Assembly: GCF_001577835.2 (NCBI RefSeq)
Contig: NC_029516.1
Location: forward strand, 49,015,766 to 49,079,765
Length of the DNA: 64,000 nucleotides
Reading direction: 5' to 3'
DNA from: Coturnix japonica
Lineage: Eukaryota > Chordata > Aves > Galliformes > Phasianidae
In this document: piece after piece, positions 1 to 11,614 of the stretch
How positions within the stretch are numbered: the first letter of the stretch is position 1
Layout of the letters: every line of letters begins with the position of its first letter
Notes under the pieces: model-generated
The model's input: only the letters and a program-made list of their open reading frames with translations
What the model was told of the DNA's origin: nothing
The model's database searches: none
Made by a program: the position numbers and the translations under genes

Positions 1-1087
1 TGGACAGCTGGGGAAGTACAACCTAAAAGCAAATTATAAAACACAGCTTCTTGACAGTACAGCTGTGTTCACATTTAAATAAACTTACAGCTCCCTATTC
101 TCATGTACCCACATAGCCTTATTTAAGCGAGCTGCTCATAAGGCTTCATGTAATTAAACCAGAGCTGGCCTGATTTTTATTCCTTTCGCTGAACAAAGTA
201 GTTCAGTCACATTACTCTCCAGAGTCACACTGTCTATAAGAAAATAACAGCCAAGGCTCATTTCAAAAGAATAAAAGAGACTGGGACTCTAGCAAGGCAC
301 AATCCTGCAGCCTGATTCAGGACAAGTCCCATACTTCACTCTGCAGGGGCCTTCCATATCAAAGTCTGAAACTGACAAAAAAAGATGCACTGAGCTCCGT
401 AACATAAGCACTGGTATAGGAAACAGCAATGTAGTTCATGGGATAACTGGTGAAATCATAAAATCGAGTAACATTTAGATAAACATCGAGACAAACACAC
501 TAACCAACCTGCCTGTTGGTCAGGAGCAACACCAAGGTCAAGGACCAGAATGTAGTATTTCACTTGAAGAAACTGAATTTAGTTTATCTAAATTAAGTCA
601 TTGCAGTAGTCCACCGAAGTGTACTATGTCACTAAAAAGTGATATTCAACCATCTCTCAAGAAGTAAAGATGATCCAGATCAATTGTTTTATGAAAAATG
701 CAGTCTTTATAAGAACTGTGTTTTTTTTATTTTAGCTGTCTACCCGTTGCTTACAGAAGAAGCAAGTGAATTGTCAAAGAGCAACAGCATCACAGATTCT
801 TGACTGTAGAAATAATAGCAGGCAGCTGGAAAACAATGTCCTCCACACTATCAGTTTTTTCCAGTTTGCTTGTGCCAGACTTGGAATTAACAGCACAACG
901 GGAGATGCAGAAGGGAGCACTGCCAACGTAAACACATAAATGGAAGGCACAGGATGGGACACTCCATGGCCACCTCCCCAAAAGTGGGTAAGTGTCAGTG
1001 AAGACAAAGGGCTTAAAAACCAAGAAGTGCAGTGAAATATCAAGCAAACTGCTGTCATTCCAGTAAGGAGATGCATCTCTTAAGAAA

Positions 1088-1090
<3 letters not shown>

Positions 1091-1122
<32 letters not shown>
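1091..1122. repeat. (TA)16 microsatellite
   Basis: An uninterrupted run of 16 TA units lies inside CRY1 intron 1, about 350 bp from the paired RRE motifs. It is likely to be length-polymorphic; no function is implied. Confidence 0.97.
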
Positions 1123-1125
<3 letters not shown>

Positions 1126-1468
1126 TTTAAAGCTGATTCCATAGATGAAAATGATAGGAGAACACTTGTAGGCTCTGAACTAAAAACTTGCTTAATCACC
1201 ACTGATGAGTATTATTGCTATGCAGAGCCTCACACAAGAGGAGATTTTCCTTCTCCACTGGAGGTCAAACTGAAGGAAAAAAAATAAACGTTATCTGCTT
1301 TCATCCCCACACTTCAAGGTCAAGGGAAAAGATAAGGAGGGGAGAAAGAAACAAAAAGAAGCCTCCAAACTCCGCAGCTTTCATTACTGCATTGCTCACA
1401 ACCTGATCATTTCCTTATGCCGTTTGTAAGAAGAACATTTCAATATGAATCAACAAAAATAGTTTCTT

Positions 1469-1535
1469 AAAGTAGGTCGTTGCTGCAGCAACCAGTTGGC
1501 TGTTTGGACTACTCCCTGCCACAATGACCTACTTT
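1469..1535. promoter_or_regulatory. CRY1: Paired ROR/REV-ERB response elements in CRY1 intron 1
   Basis: AAAGTAGGTCG at 1469-1479 on the plus strand matches the RRE consensus WAWNTRGGTCA at 10 of 11 positions. AAAGTAGGTCA, read on the minus strand at 1525-1535, matches all 11. The two face each other across 45 bp, and a perfect 14-bp palindrome (1479-1492) lies between them. RREs bind the activators ROR-alpha/beta/gamma and the repressors REV-ERB-alpha/beta. Mammalian Cry1 is known to carry functional RREs in intron 1 that delay its expression phase, so position and sequence both support a conserved intronic clock enhancer. Binding in this species is inferred. Confidence 0.7.
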
Positions 1536-4500
1536 TCTAGTTATATGTAACTGTTATAGTAGGAGCTGTAATTCTAGTTCACTTCCGAAGGGTTGCGAGA
1601 GGATTTATAACTTGCAGTTGAACTTTGTTCCTAACAAAGACAGATAAAAGCTTCGAGCCTTTACCAGAAGCAGATCGGTTCTGCTCCTACGTTGTATTTA
1701 GAAGCACTGCCACCAAAAGGTTAAACGAAATCTAATACTCAAAAAGCACGCAGCCAATATGCAAAATTGGGAGCTGACAAAAAATAGAAAGGGAAGCTGT
1801 CAAAACAAACAGCTACTTGTGAACTACATGTTCCAAGGCAGCGCCGGTGTCTGGCAGCAGCCTTTCTACATAGACAGGCTGCTCAGAAGCTAAGAAACAC
1901 CATCTAGAGCTGTGCTTAAAGATCATTTTAAATCTGCACGAAGGACAAAAAACTTCTGTGAACGACAGGTAAAGCTAACCTATTTCTGAACCTCACTGAA
2001 CCCTGCAGGAAGGGTGCAGTAGGAACATACAAGGATACAACCAAACCCAGGAAGTAACACTAACAAAGGCTTAAACTCCCTGCTTGCTGTTGCTATAGAT
2101 GGGCATTATCCTTACAACAAAGGAAAAAAAGATTACTGGTACTTCATTGAACGGTATTCTAACCTTGTGGAGAAAATAAGGATCATCTTTATCTTATCAT
2201 CTAAGCCCACGGAGATTCACATTTCAATCTCACTGCCTTGTGCATAGGTATTTCTGATCAATCTATGCAATGCCAAGTTCAAAAGCTTATACTCAAGTTA
2301 AATATCATGAGATAAGCACAAGAAAATAGCACTTTCAAGGCAACACAGTCCAACAGAAGGCAAGCTACGTATTACCATCCAGAACATCCTAATTATAACC
2401 TCAGTTAGTAGAAAGGTTCTGACACGCACGGTTCATATTCCAAATGCACGAAAACAAAGCACATGCACCACATCCCTCCAAAGGCTGCTTTAACTTTAGT
2501 CATCTTAAACATTTTAAGTTCAGAAGGAAGAAAAACTAGAACCAAGGAGAATAGCATTTGCAAGTGGGAAAGTTCCTGAATTCTCTCCAAACCTTCATTT
2601 TTGGAACAAATCAAATATAATGACTGTACTCCTGTAAATATTATCCTCCTCAAGGAGAACAGCAAAGAAATAAAATATAAATATCGATTTACTTTACCAG
2701 CACACTGGATGAGCAGTACAACAGCAGCCAGGGCATCTGCAAAGATAGGATTCTGGAGGAAGGATGTAGCAGGAGAAGATAAAAATGTGAAATCATTAAA
2801 GAAACAGAAAGGTTGTTGCTGCAAGAGCAGCATCCGATCACTAGTAATGCTGCTCAGTTTGAAAGCCTGACCTCCAGTGCCAAAACTGCAAGGTCTGTTG
2901 TGCTGTCTCCTATAGAAGGAACACAGAACTCCGGTAAGACCATCGGTAAATGAAGAATCGAAGAACATTTCCTTGGCAAGCTACAAGTCTCAGAACTGGC
3001 AGTTAAAAAAAAGTATGGTGGAGATTTCATGAATGTCACCCAACAAGTATTAACGAGAAATAAACCAAAATACAACCTCACCTCCATCCAAAGACCCCAC
3101 CGGAACTTGGGTGACAAAAATTCCCCTTTAGAATATTCTATTTTAAAAGCACATCTCAACTTTTCAATCCATGGTCACGCCTCTCCCACTGAGAGCAATA
3201 AGGAAAACAACTGCTGAAAGCTTTGTTATTCTCTTTGCGTATTTAAGACCGTTTCAAGAGACAATCCTGAAACCCAACCAGACGCATAAATATAGTCCTA
3301 GAAAATATTATTTGTTTATCTCCAAAAATGTAAAATGTGAGAAGGGAAAAAAAGATCTCTTGATATGATGGAATTTATTAGCACAAAACAAACTTTCAGC
3401 TCAAAGGAAACTCACAATAGAACACCACAAAGATTTTTCTCCATTCTTCAATACATCCAACATACTGGAGAACAAATATAAGCTATTTTTAAGGTCAGCT
3501 GCTCTATGAGCTGGAGTCCCACAGTTCTTCAAACATTTCTCATGTACTTCAGAACTGCAGACATTGCAAAACTGAGATAAGCGTGCCACGGTGCTGTAGT
3601 ACATAGCATAACCGTGACTGTCTGACACACTGCGCAAGGCGTGAAGTGGCCTACATGAAAGAGTTACCTACCAATATTCTTGTTTTTTCCAATCATGGCT
3701 GCCCTACCTCTTTTCTTTTGATCCCTCCTCTGCCCCTTTCTCAATTGCAGCTAAGGACAATCTGGAGCTAATTTCAGAGTTCTCTTGGACTTGCTGTTAT
3801 AATTGTGCAACCTCCTTGCAAATCAACTTGCTCCCTCATTTCACATAAAACCAGTACTACTTCTCACCACTGGTAGCTCTCCTCAGGTCTGCTATCTCAA
3901 CACAAGACATGCAGTAGTTTAACCTTACCTATAAGGTAAGCAGAGCATTGGCATCTGTATTAAGAAAAATTTCTACAACTGCAGGTGTGCATAGGCTTGT
4001 CACTGCAAAAAGAATCAACACATTTCCCAGAAAATGGGTTCCATACTTGGAAGGAGACATCACATGGTCAGGACTTCCTTCCAGTGCTTGCACATGTACA
4101 GAACCCAAACTGCAGGATGCTACCTTGCCATAGCACCTAGCTAGGAAATACAGCAGATTACAACCAATGCAGTTACTATCCAAACTTTTCAAGTGCAAAC
4201 ATGACAAAAAAGATTACAGAAAAATCCAAGTATTCATAACAGGAGTTGTTTCTAAGTAGCTCATGTCATCGGTATTTCCTCTCCGTTAGCAAAGAATCAA
4301 TAACAATCCACATTCATGCTTTACAGCTTCCACATTTGAGCTTCCAGATTTTCTTTCCCCACCCACCCACCATTTCTGATTTTCATTTATAAAGGACAGG
4401 AGTTTTTATCAAACCCATAGCACAAGAACTTTCCCTTTGCTAAGCATACAGATTCACACTGCAAGATGTATGTGGCTGAGCAGGAGAGGAAATCAAGAAA

Positions 4501-7500
4501 CATAAAGGTTATGGAAGTTTTCAAAGCAGATCCACGCTTCAGTAACAGGAAGAAACAATGCAGAACTCAAAAGCTAAAATGCAAACATGACATGCTTGTC
4601 CCTTCATTAATTAGATTAGCCGGAAATAGTTACTATCCAGATCAATGTCCAACTGACAAAGTCCCTTCCCTCTTTGGTACTTTGAACAAGTTCCATCCCA
4701 CAGCAACAAATGTGTTGTGTTAGCACTTTTCAAGAAATTATGAGCAGTGGTTTTGATACCTGAACTGCTTTCTGAAGCCATAATACGAAATCCCTGCTTC
4801 CTACTCAAGACAGTCAATATAGACATTCGGACCTTTCAAACACTAATGCAAACTGAAAAGCAAAAAGATCTCAGTTCACAAGTCAAGAAAAAAGTGCATA
4901 TTTTAGTAAGTTATGTTGACTGCAGCTCAGATGCTGTCTCCAACAACACCTACAAGCATTTGTTTATAAACCATGTTTATAAACCATTAGTGTGCCCATA
5001 ACTGCTCCAATGGTGCACACAGACTTTTGCTGGAGTTACCTCCATTAACACATACAAAACAGAACTCTGCAATATTGACCTATTTTCCCTGGTCCTTTCT
5101 ACACTATCCTTGACTAAACCTTTATCCCTGTGAAAAGCAACAGTCACATGCACATTAAACTCCAAAGTAGTGGAAGCAACTGCTTAAAGGTGACCTGAAA
5201 AATATATGGAGGCTTTGGGGTCAGAAGAACATTGCAATTGTAGTTCACTCCTTGTCCTAGATTGCAAAGAACCCAAAAGCCACAGGTACATGGAAGCACA
5301 TGAACTAACCATGCTCCACATTCAAAGTTGTGAAAACTTGAAGTGTATTTCACCAAAATACCCTACAATTCATACCACGCTAATCAAGTCCTCTCTGCAT
5401 GTAACCACAGGAACTGCTATCAAATCTGCAACATACTAAGACTATAAAACACAAAGCCACAAACTCCACATGGCTTACACAACCAATCCAGGCTTAAACT
5501 GACTTCTGCCTTTTGAATTTGCTATGGGAACACTAGAATCACATGAAGCCCTGAAGTGAAGGGTTTCTTTCAGCATACAGATTAATACATTACAGACCTC
5601 AGTGCCACTTCTACGCTGAAAAAACGGCTGACTTCACCAGCAGTTTGACCTTCCTCCTATCTCTCGTTATATAACTGACCTGAAAGCCTGCCAGGAACTG
5701 AGTGGGGATGGAAGAGAACCACTTTCCTTGAAAATAAGGCTTTCATTCTGTAGATTAGCTGTCATAAATGAAACAGTTTGGGTGGCACAATGCAAACAGC
5801 TCTCTTGCAATATTTGCATAATGAAATATGTTTCAAGAGTAACTGCTATTTGTAGCATTTAAGATATTTTTCACAAGCTGGAGGGAAATGTGCTTTCTAC
5901 CTGAATAATGAAAGAAAAAGACAAAGTAAAATTTTGTTTTCAAGAGCTGATGCGGAATTCATTGATACTGACACGGGTTGATCAGTTAAAAACAAATCTG
6001 CATCCTTGATTGCATAAAAAAAGCTGCCTGCACAGATAGCATTTGTGTGGGGTTTGTCACCCTCTCCTTTCCACGAGCAGAGGACATCACAGCACAAGCT
6101 ACAAACAGATTACCTCCCCCTAATCAAGTAAAGAATGCAGTTTATTGATGCTTTGGCACAGTAACAAATTATTACAGAGAAATAATTCTAGTCCCAGAGA
6201 AGACAAGTAATCCGATGGACTTGTTTCTAGAACACATCTGCCATGATCTCAGTCACAAAGTCCACACGCTCCTCTTACATATCAAGAATAATTTACCCAG
6301 AGTGTAGCCCTTAAACATGGTATAAAACCAGGCCTCCAAAACTGCTTTACTTGAGGAACTAGATTCCTGCAAGATCCTTCCTGCAGCCACCAAGCACATT
6401 GTATAAAACCTGACTGGAATTGTTCTGGCCTAAAACCACCACCCTGAAAAACAACGTACTGAGCACTTTATGTAAGGTTTGGTTTGCAGTACCACCCGCT
6501 CTCCCCAGAGCGACCAGCACAGACTTGTTACCTAGTTTAATAACTGTTACGTTACAGAATCTGGTGATACAAAGCTATTCACCACAAGAAGCAGGCAAGC
6601 ATAGGGTAATTTCTCAGCCAGCAGAGTTATTTCTCACCTTCTGACAGCATGATAAAAAATAAATTGGGCCTTTCTCCTCACACAGTAAAGAGGCCAGTAC
6701 TTATTTTCAACAATAAAACTTCAAAGGGTGTCAACAAATGGAGAAACTGCAGAAGAAGCCAATAATCACCTTCTGCAGAACACCCAGTGGTTACCACGCA
6801 CTAACGTCACAGGCTACAGTTACATGGCCATCTCCATCAGCAGCCAAGCCATGGAAGGAAGGCACTGTCCCTCCCACTCCTACCTCTCCATGGCTACCAC
6901 CAGCACAAGCCTGTCGTGGCACAACCTAATCCTACCAAAACCAGGCATTAAGCTGTCCTCGACAGCCTAACGAGCTAACCTGGTTCACCAGAGGGCTGCA
7001 CCAGCAGTAGCACAAGAGGGTGGAACCAGCTTTCATCAGCAGTGTGGGATTAAAGCTGTGAGGGCAAACGTCAGCACAGCTCAGTGACGTACTTTGCAAA
7101 TTACAGGACTAGCTCATATAACATTGTAAACTAACTTATGGATAGGATGCAGAGGGTTCCCCCAATCTAACAGGATGCACCGCAACACCCTGACCTGAAC
7201 GAGTGACCTCTAAAAGCAAGTTACTACTCCTAGATAATAGACTTAGAAATTTACAGATTAATCACCCTCAATTTAAAGGGCTGGCTGAACTAAAGTTCTG
7301 CAAGTTACACACTGAACGGGCACTGACACAACTCATTGAATGGCACGACAGGTATGTCTGCAACATAGCACCAACTTCACCTGAGGACCTCAGACACACA
7401 AGCAATAGCAGCTGAGATCGGCTCATGTAAAAGGAACCCCAAGAATCTACAGAATATTTATATTTATGTGGGAAAGGGAATTGGATTTTGTGGACCTGTT

Positions 7501-10500
7501 AAAACTGTTAGAGAGCATCCAGAGGGCAAACCACTTCCTTCACGACCTGAAACTACGGGTGTATTCTCAAAACCAGATGTAAAGGACAGCAAAAGTGAAT
7601 CGATGCCTCAAAAAGATGCTCAAGTATTAAATGTTCAAATAAATCTTCAACTTCCAGGAACTGCAGTGAACGTCCTGGAAATTAAATGTTTGTTTTGGTC
7701 TTTAGTTTTTAATACACTTTGAGGTATTGGCATCAAAAAAAGATCACACCTCTTCCTTCTCCTAAATCAATGGGACTATCTGGCACAACAGCAACAAACT
7801 TAGCAAGATGCTAAACACATCAATATTCTCATAGAAGTCTATGAGATTTATGATATTCCTTATTTTTCTTATTCATGAAAAGAAAGTTATTATCTCCAGG
7901 AATGATTAAAAAGGGAAGTTCAAGGATTGGCAAGATTACATTATGCATCATGTAAAATCAGCTGCTGCACACCAGCCTTTCAACTACCACATCAAAAACA
8001 TACACGCAGACTCAAAAAACCCAAATTAAACAAGTAAATAATTAGCCAGAGTAAACCCTTATCCAGCAGCTAATGGAATGTTTGCATTTCTTTTTCCATA
8101 TTTTGATCAAGTGCCATTTTGTACAAAACTTGGGCTAACGAAACCCTCCCCTAAATCATGTCACTAACATGAGATTCCATTCTCCTTAATATGGAAGTCT
8201 GTGAGAACATGCCAGCACATTTTTTTCTTAAGTAGGTAATGGTTACTTGCTTGAGTATGTAAGTTACATTCTTTACCTATTCTGTAGGCACAATTAGAAG
8301 CGCAGTGTGTGTGGTGCCAGAAGTTTAAGGGCAGTTATCAAAATGTGAGCAGTTTCCTATTTGGCATTTTCCCTTAGTATTTCTCTATCACCTTCTTCCT
8401 CATATTGGGTAACCACTCTCATGCAAGCTTTTATCTGTGAGTGACACAGGAGAACTCATTACACAGGAAAAGCTTGTCTCAATGCAAGTACATCGTCGTG
8501 ATTTACTTAGCAGCCTGAGAGAACAAACAACAATAAGAAGCAGAAGAGAACCAGAAAAATGAAAGAAGTTGATGAAGGCCCTCGTGTCTGTTACATAGCA
8601 TTCGTGATTTTAGAACAGGTAGGCTGCATGCCAGGAGAAAGGAGGTCAGTAAGGCCATGTGACTGCTTGGTAATTAGGCTTGCTCAATAGTGCAGTTACA
8701 CAAAAATATTAGTTCATGAGTGTTACATGACTGTTTAAAGAGAAAAGTTCATCAGCAATGTACTCAAGGTTGCAAGATTTAAAACACATTTTCAAAATGA
8801 ATTGTAACTGTTGAGTCTGCAGAGTAACAGCACTATTTCCAACAAGAAGATAAACCTCCTGTTTTCCTAGTGTTCTTACACGATTTTCCTCATTCACTGT
8901 TAGTCATACTTCAACAGACAAGAGTTTTGCTCAGGTCACTGGAGTCATAAACTCAGCATAACATAAACCCTTGGTGTAAACCTACCCAAACCAAGGAAAG
9001 CTCACAGTAAACCTACTGCAAAAGGCTAAATCTGACTCATCTTCCAAATGCTGGGGGGTTTCTACACCTCATCTCAAACAATATGCATTTTTGACTAATG
9101 CAGCACCCTACGGCACAGGCATGCAAGCAAGTATGTTACTAACGGTCATCCAGTGACCAAGGAGATGTGGGTGTTTGGTTTTCAGTTACAAGTGCTAAAT
9201 GAGACTGGCAAGCCAAAAAACGGCATCATAAGTCTTGGGTATGCATGCTATGAGAGTGTGCATTACCATCAGTTAAAAATAACTCATTAAAACCACTGGA
9301 ACCTAACACGGACCCATTCCAAACTACTAAGCGTTCATTTAAACATGACTTTATGGAGCTTATTCTAACAAACAGAACTCTGTCAATTACCTACTCTGCA
9401 AAAATTAATGTATTTCTTCAAATTTGGAAAAGAAAGGCCTTATAAAACTGGGCTATGAAGGCAGGGAGATCTTCTAGTCAAAGCCATGTACAGCTCATGC
9501 CCTGAGGTATACAAGTCCCAGGGGGCTGGCTGAAGTGCTCGGGATAGCAGAGTCAGAACTCAATCTCCTTCTGCAGGCCTCTGTGCTTACACGGAAAGGA
9601 GTGGTGGCGGGGAGGGTTCCTCTCCAAAATAGGAGAAAATAGAAAAACCTCCCTCTTCTGGAAAAGCAAAACGAAGCCAAAGCAACAAAGATAACCAAAG
9701 CCCCTAACCATCTACTGAAAAAGATCATTTTCTTCAAAAGCAAAATGCAGTGTAGAGACTGTCCTTTAGGACACCAAAGTAAACAACTTAGTCAAAGCAG
9801 ATGAAGTGTTTTACATAAATGTACTCGAGGACTGTACTGGCTGAAGCTCATATTAAGTGGCCTCTGAAGAACCAGGGCTGAAGCACTACAGACATGAGCT
9901 TCCTTTTGCTGGAGTCCAAGTCCACATCTGTCCATTCACAGCTCAGGGATCACAACCCAATGGCCTGTTGTTAAGCAGTATTTCAGTTGCAAAACACATC
10001 AGAAACCTATGAAGTATTCCTAAGACATGTGATTTCCTTAGCACTCGGGCCTGTTCCCATCTCCCAAACTCTTTTAAAACTTAAGCACTGACCACGCTTT
10101 GCCCATAAAGATCAACACTGCTGAGCATTAGGGCTCAATACGCAAAAGGAGTTATTCCTTTCAAAGCAAATAAACAAAAAGCCACTATGAGAGAAATGTG
10201 TAATGCACCTCGGATATGGAATAAGTGATAACTTTAGCTATTACTGAATGCTATGAGCCTCGTTGCCAGTGGAAGTGAAGCGTCCATCTAGGAAAGGTTA
10301 ATGTAAGAAATCTTAGTATTTCTCTCCCCTGAGAACCAAAGGCAGGACCACGAGTCGAATCTAAAGTGACAGAAGTCACGGGGTCCGCAGGGAACCATCC
10401 TCGAGTTGAACCAAGCGGAACGGAGCACCGGACCATCCCAACTCCGTCCCCGGCTCATGACGTGGCGCAGAGCCGTCACGCCGCGCCCGCTCGATACGGG

Positions 10501-10728
10501 GCAGCGCTCAGCCCCGCGCCGCGCCCCCGACGGGACGGGTGGCGCCGAGCCCCGCGATCACCGGCCGCGCACGGGGCCGCGCAGCCGAGCGACGCCCGGA
10601 GCGCCCCTACGGGGGCAGCCCCGTTACCCGCTCCTTATATGGCCCGCACGGAACGTCCCTCGCCCCGCGCCGACTCTCCCGGCGCGGTCGCCCGGCGCTT
10701 CCCCCGCCCGCGGCCGGTCCCCGCTCAC

Positions 10729-10886
10729 CGCCAGCGGTTGATGCCCACGTTGGAGGAGCCGGCGAACCAGGGGTCCAGGATGTAGACGCAGCGCACGGTG
10801 TCGGCGCCCCGGATGCACTCCCGCAGCGCCGGGTTGTCGTGGAGCCGCAGCCCCTTGCGGAACCAGTGCACGGCGTTCACCCCCAT
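10729..10886 (-). CDS. CRY1: Cryptochrome-1, coding exon 1 (52 codons plus 2 nt)
   Basis: CRY1 is the nuclear flavoprotein-like repressor that, with PER proteins, shuts off CLOCK:BMAL1 in the circadian feedback loop. Read on the minus strand, this exon encodes [20 protein letters not shown] and continues through [21 protein letters not shown] and [10 protein letters not shown]. As far as I recall this is the same as mammalian CRY1 exon 1, and it is the start of the photolyase-homology alpha/beta domain. The start is the ATG at 10886, in a good context (purine at -3, G at +4). The donor is CG|GTGAGC, splitting an Arg codon, as I recall for human CRY1. All later exons lie beyond the left edge. 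A six-codon upstream ORF overlaps the start codon. The neighbour MTERF2 is transcribed divergently. Confidence 0.97.
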
Positions 10887-10897
10887 GCCGTGCTCAT
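10877..10897 (-). other. CRY1: Six-codon upstream ORF overlapping the CRY1 start codon
   Basis: An ATG begins 11 nt upstream of the CRY1 ATG in another frame and reads M-S-T-A-W-G then TGA. The TGA lies just inside the CRY1 coding sequence. The upstream ATG has G at -3, so initiation there is plausible. It belongs to the mRNA for any transcription start upstream of 10897. Confidence 0.75.
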
Positions 10898-11186
10898 GGC
10901 CCGGCGCCCGGGCGAGCAGGGGGCGGCCGCCGCCCCGCGCGGAGCGGGGACAGAGCGGCGCGAGGGCTCTAGGACCCGGCGGAGGCGGCCGCCCGACGGG
11001 GACGCATCACCGCGCGGAGAACCCGCGGCTCGGCGGGACGGGACGGGACGGGACGGGCTCGGGAACGCGGAGCGGCCGCGCAGCTCTCCGGCTCTCCTCG
11101 TGCCGCGCCGCCGGCCGCCACCTCGCCGCTCGCCCTGTGACTGCGCCGGGGCTCCGCCGGCCGCCCCGCCCCGCCCCCCGCCGCCG

Positions 11187-11228
11187 ATTGGCCGCCTCCG
11201 CCCCCACGTGACCGCCGGCCCTCACGTT
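11187..11228. promoter_or_regulatory. CRY1: CCAAT box, E-box and E'-box cluster of the CRY1 promoter
   Basis: An inverted CCAAT box (ATTGG, 11187-11191) is followed by a canonical E-box CACGTG (11205-11210) and an E'-box CACGTT (11223-11228). The two E-boxes are 12 bp apart, about 320-340 bp upstream of the CRY1 ATG. CLOCK:BMAL1 binds such elements, and E/E'-boxes are established drivers of mammalian Cry1. The palindromic E-box extended to CACGTGAC could also bind USF or TFEB-type factors. Function here is inferred from motif and position. Confidence 0.65.
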
Positions 11229-11340
11229 TCTGAAGTGTGTTCGCTGCCGGCCGCGGCGGGAGGTGGCGGCGAGGCGGGATTCCCGCCCAGCTGGGCGGCG
11301 CCAGGGGCCGCGGGGCCGCCGGGCCGGGACGGGACGGGCC

Positions 11341-11403
11341 GGGCTGAGCTGGGCTGAGCTGAGCTGAGCTGCCGCCGCCGCTGCTGCTGCTGCTGCTGCT
11401 GCT
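11341..11403. repeat. AGCTC-type pentamers, (GCC)n and (CTG)7 next to the CRY1 start region
   Basis: On the plus strand GGGCTGAGCT-type pentamers run into GCCGCCGCC and then seven CTG units (11381-11401). In the sense of CRY1 transcription this is (CAG)7 followed by CGG units, 450-500 nt upstream of the ATG, in promoter or 5' UTR. The tract is short and well below the sizes linked to instability. Confidence 0.9.
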
Positions 11404-11425
11404 CCGGGCGCGTGCCCGAGCACTG

Positions 11426-11433
11426 TTATGTAT
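11426..11433. promoter_or_regulatory. CRY1: D-box-like motif TTATGTAT
   Basis: TTATGTAT in the context GTTATGTATC matches the D-box consensus RTTATGTAAY at 9 of 10 positions. D-boxes bind DBP, TEF and HLF (activators) and E4BP4/NFIL3 (repressor). The site is about 540 bp upstream of the CRY1 ATG. Confidence 0.4.
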
Positions 11434-11606
11434 CGTGCTCCGCGCGCTCCCGCTGAGGGTAGCGCGCATGCGCGGCGATACCGCGCTGTTCCCCTCGGGC
11501 GTCCCCTGCTTTCCCCTTACCCCTGCCCCACCCCTCACGTCTCGCTGCGGGTCTGGGGCACCGAGCCGTAACACCGATTCCCGCTCCGCCTCCCGCCCTC
11601 CGTCCC

Positions 11607-11614
11607 TTATGTAA
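11607..11614. promoter_or_regulatory. CRY1: D-box core TTATGTAA
   Basis: A perfect D-box core (TTATGTAA) lies about 720 bp upstream of the CRY1 ATG, in otherwise GC-rich sequence. Mammalian Cry1 is known to combine D-box with E-box and RRE control, so the motif is plausible. The flanking bases (C before, G after) depart from the extended consensus. Confidence 0.5.

Larger units (their letters stand above)
1..10728 (-). other. CRY1: CRY1 intron 1 (partial, left edge open)
   Basis: Everything left of CRY1 exon 1 is read as intron 1, because the exon ends in a clean GTGAGC donor and no later CRY1 exon (for example one encoding FLLQCLEDLD) can be found on the minus strand. The stretch is AT-rich single-copy DNA with no recognisable CR1. 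Many short open frames occur on both strands; none resembles a known protein and I treat them as chance. Contents I can support are a TA microsatellite near 1.1 kb, paired ROR/REV-ERB motifs near 1.5 kb, and the GC-rich tail of the promoter CpG island from about 10.45 kb, which includes a CRE-like TGACGT at 10458-10463. Confidence 0.85.
10450..11500. promoter_or_regulatory. CRY1: CpG island covering the CRY1 promoter and exon 1
   Basis: About 1 kb of very GC-rich, CpG-dense sequence surrounds CRY1 exon 1, in sharp contrast to the AT-rich intron on its left. It contains tandem GC-box-like runs (CCGCCCC repeats at about 11158-11180), an inverted CCAAT box, E-box motifs, and GGGAC, CTG and AGCTC short repeats. 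No TATA box is evident, so a dispersed, CpG-type start is likely. The exact transcription start cannot be read from sequence. Confidence 0.85.

Noticed and set aside
2405-2968. 187-codon minus-strand open frame in CRY1 intron 1
   Set aside because: No recognisable domain or homology and no splice context. A frame of this length is expected about once by chance in a window this size.
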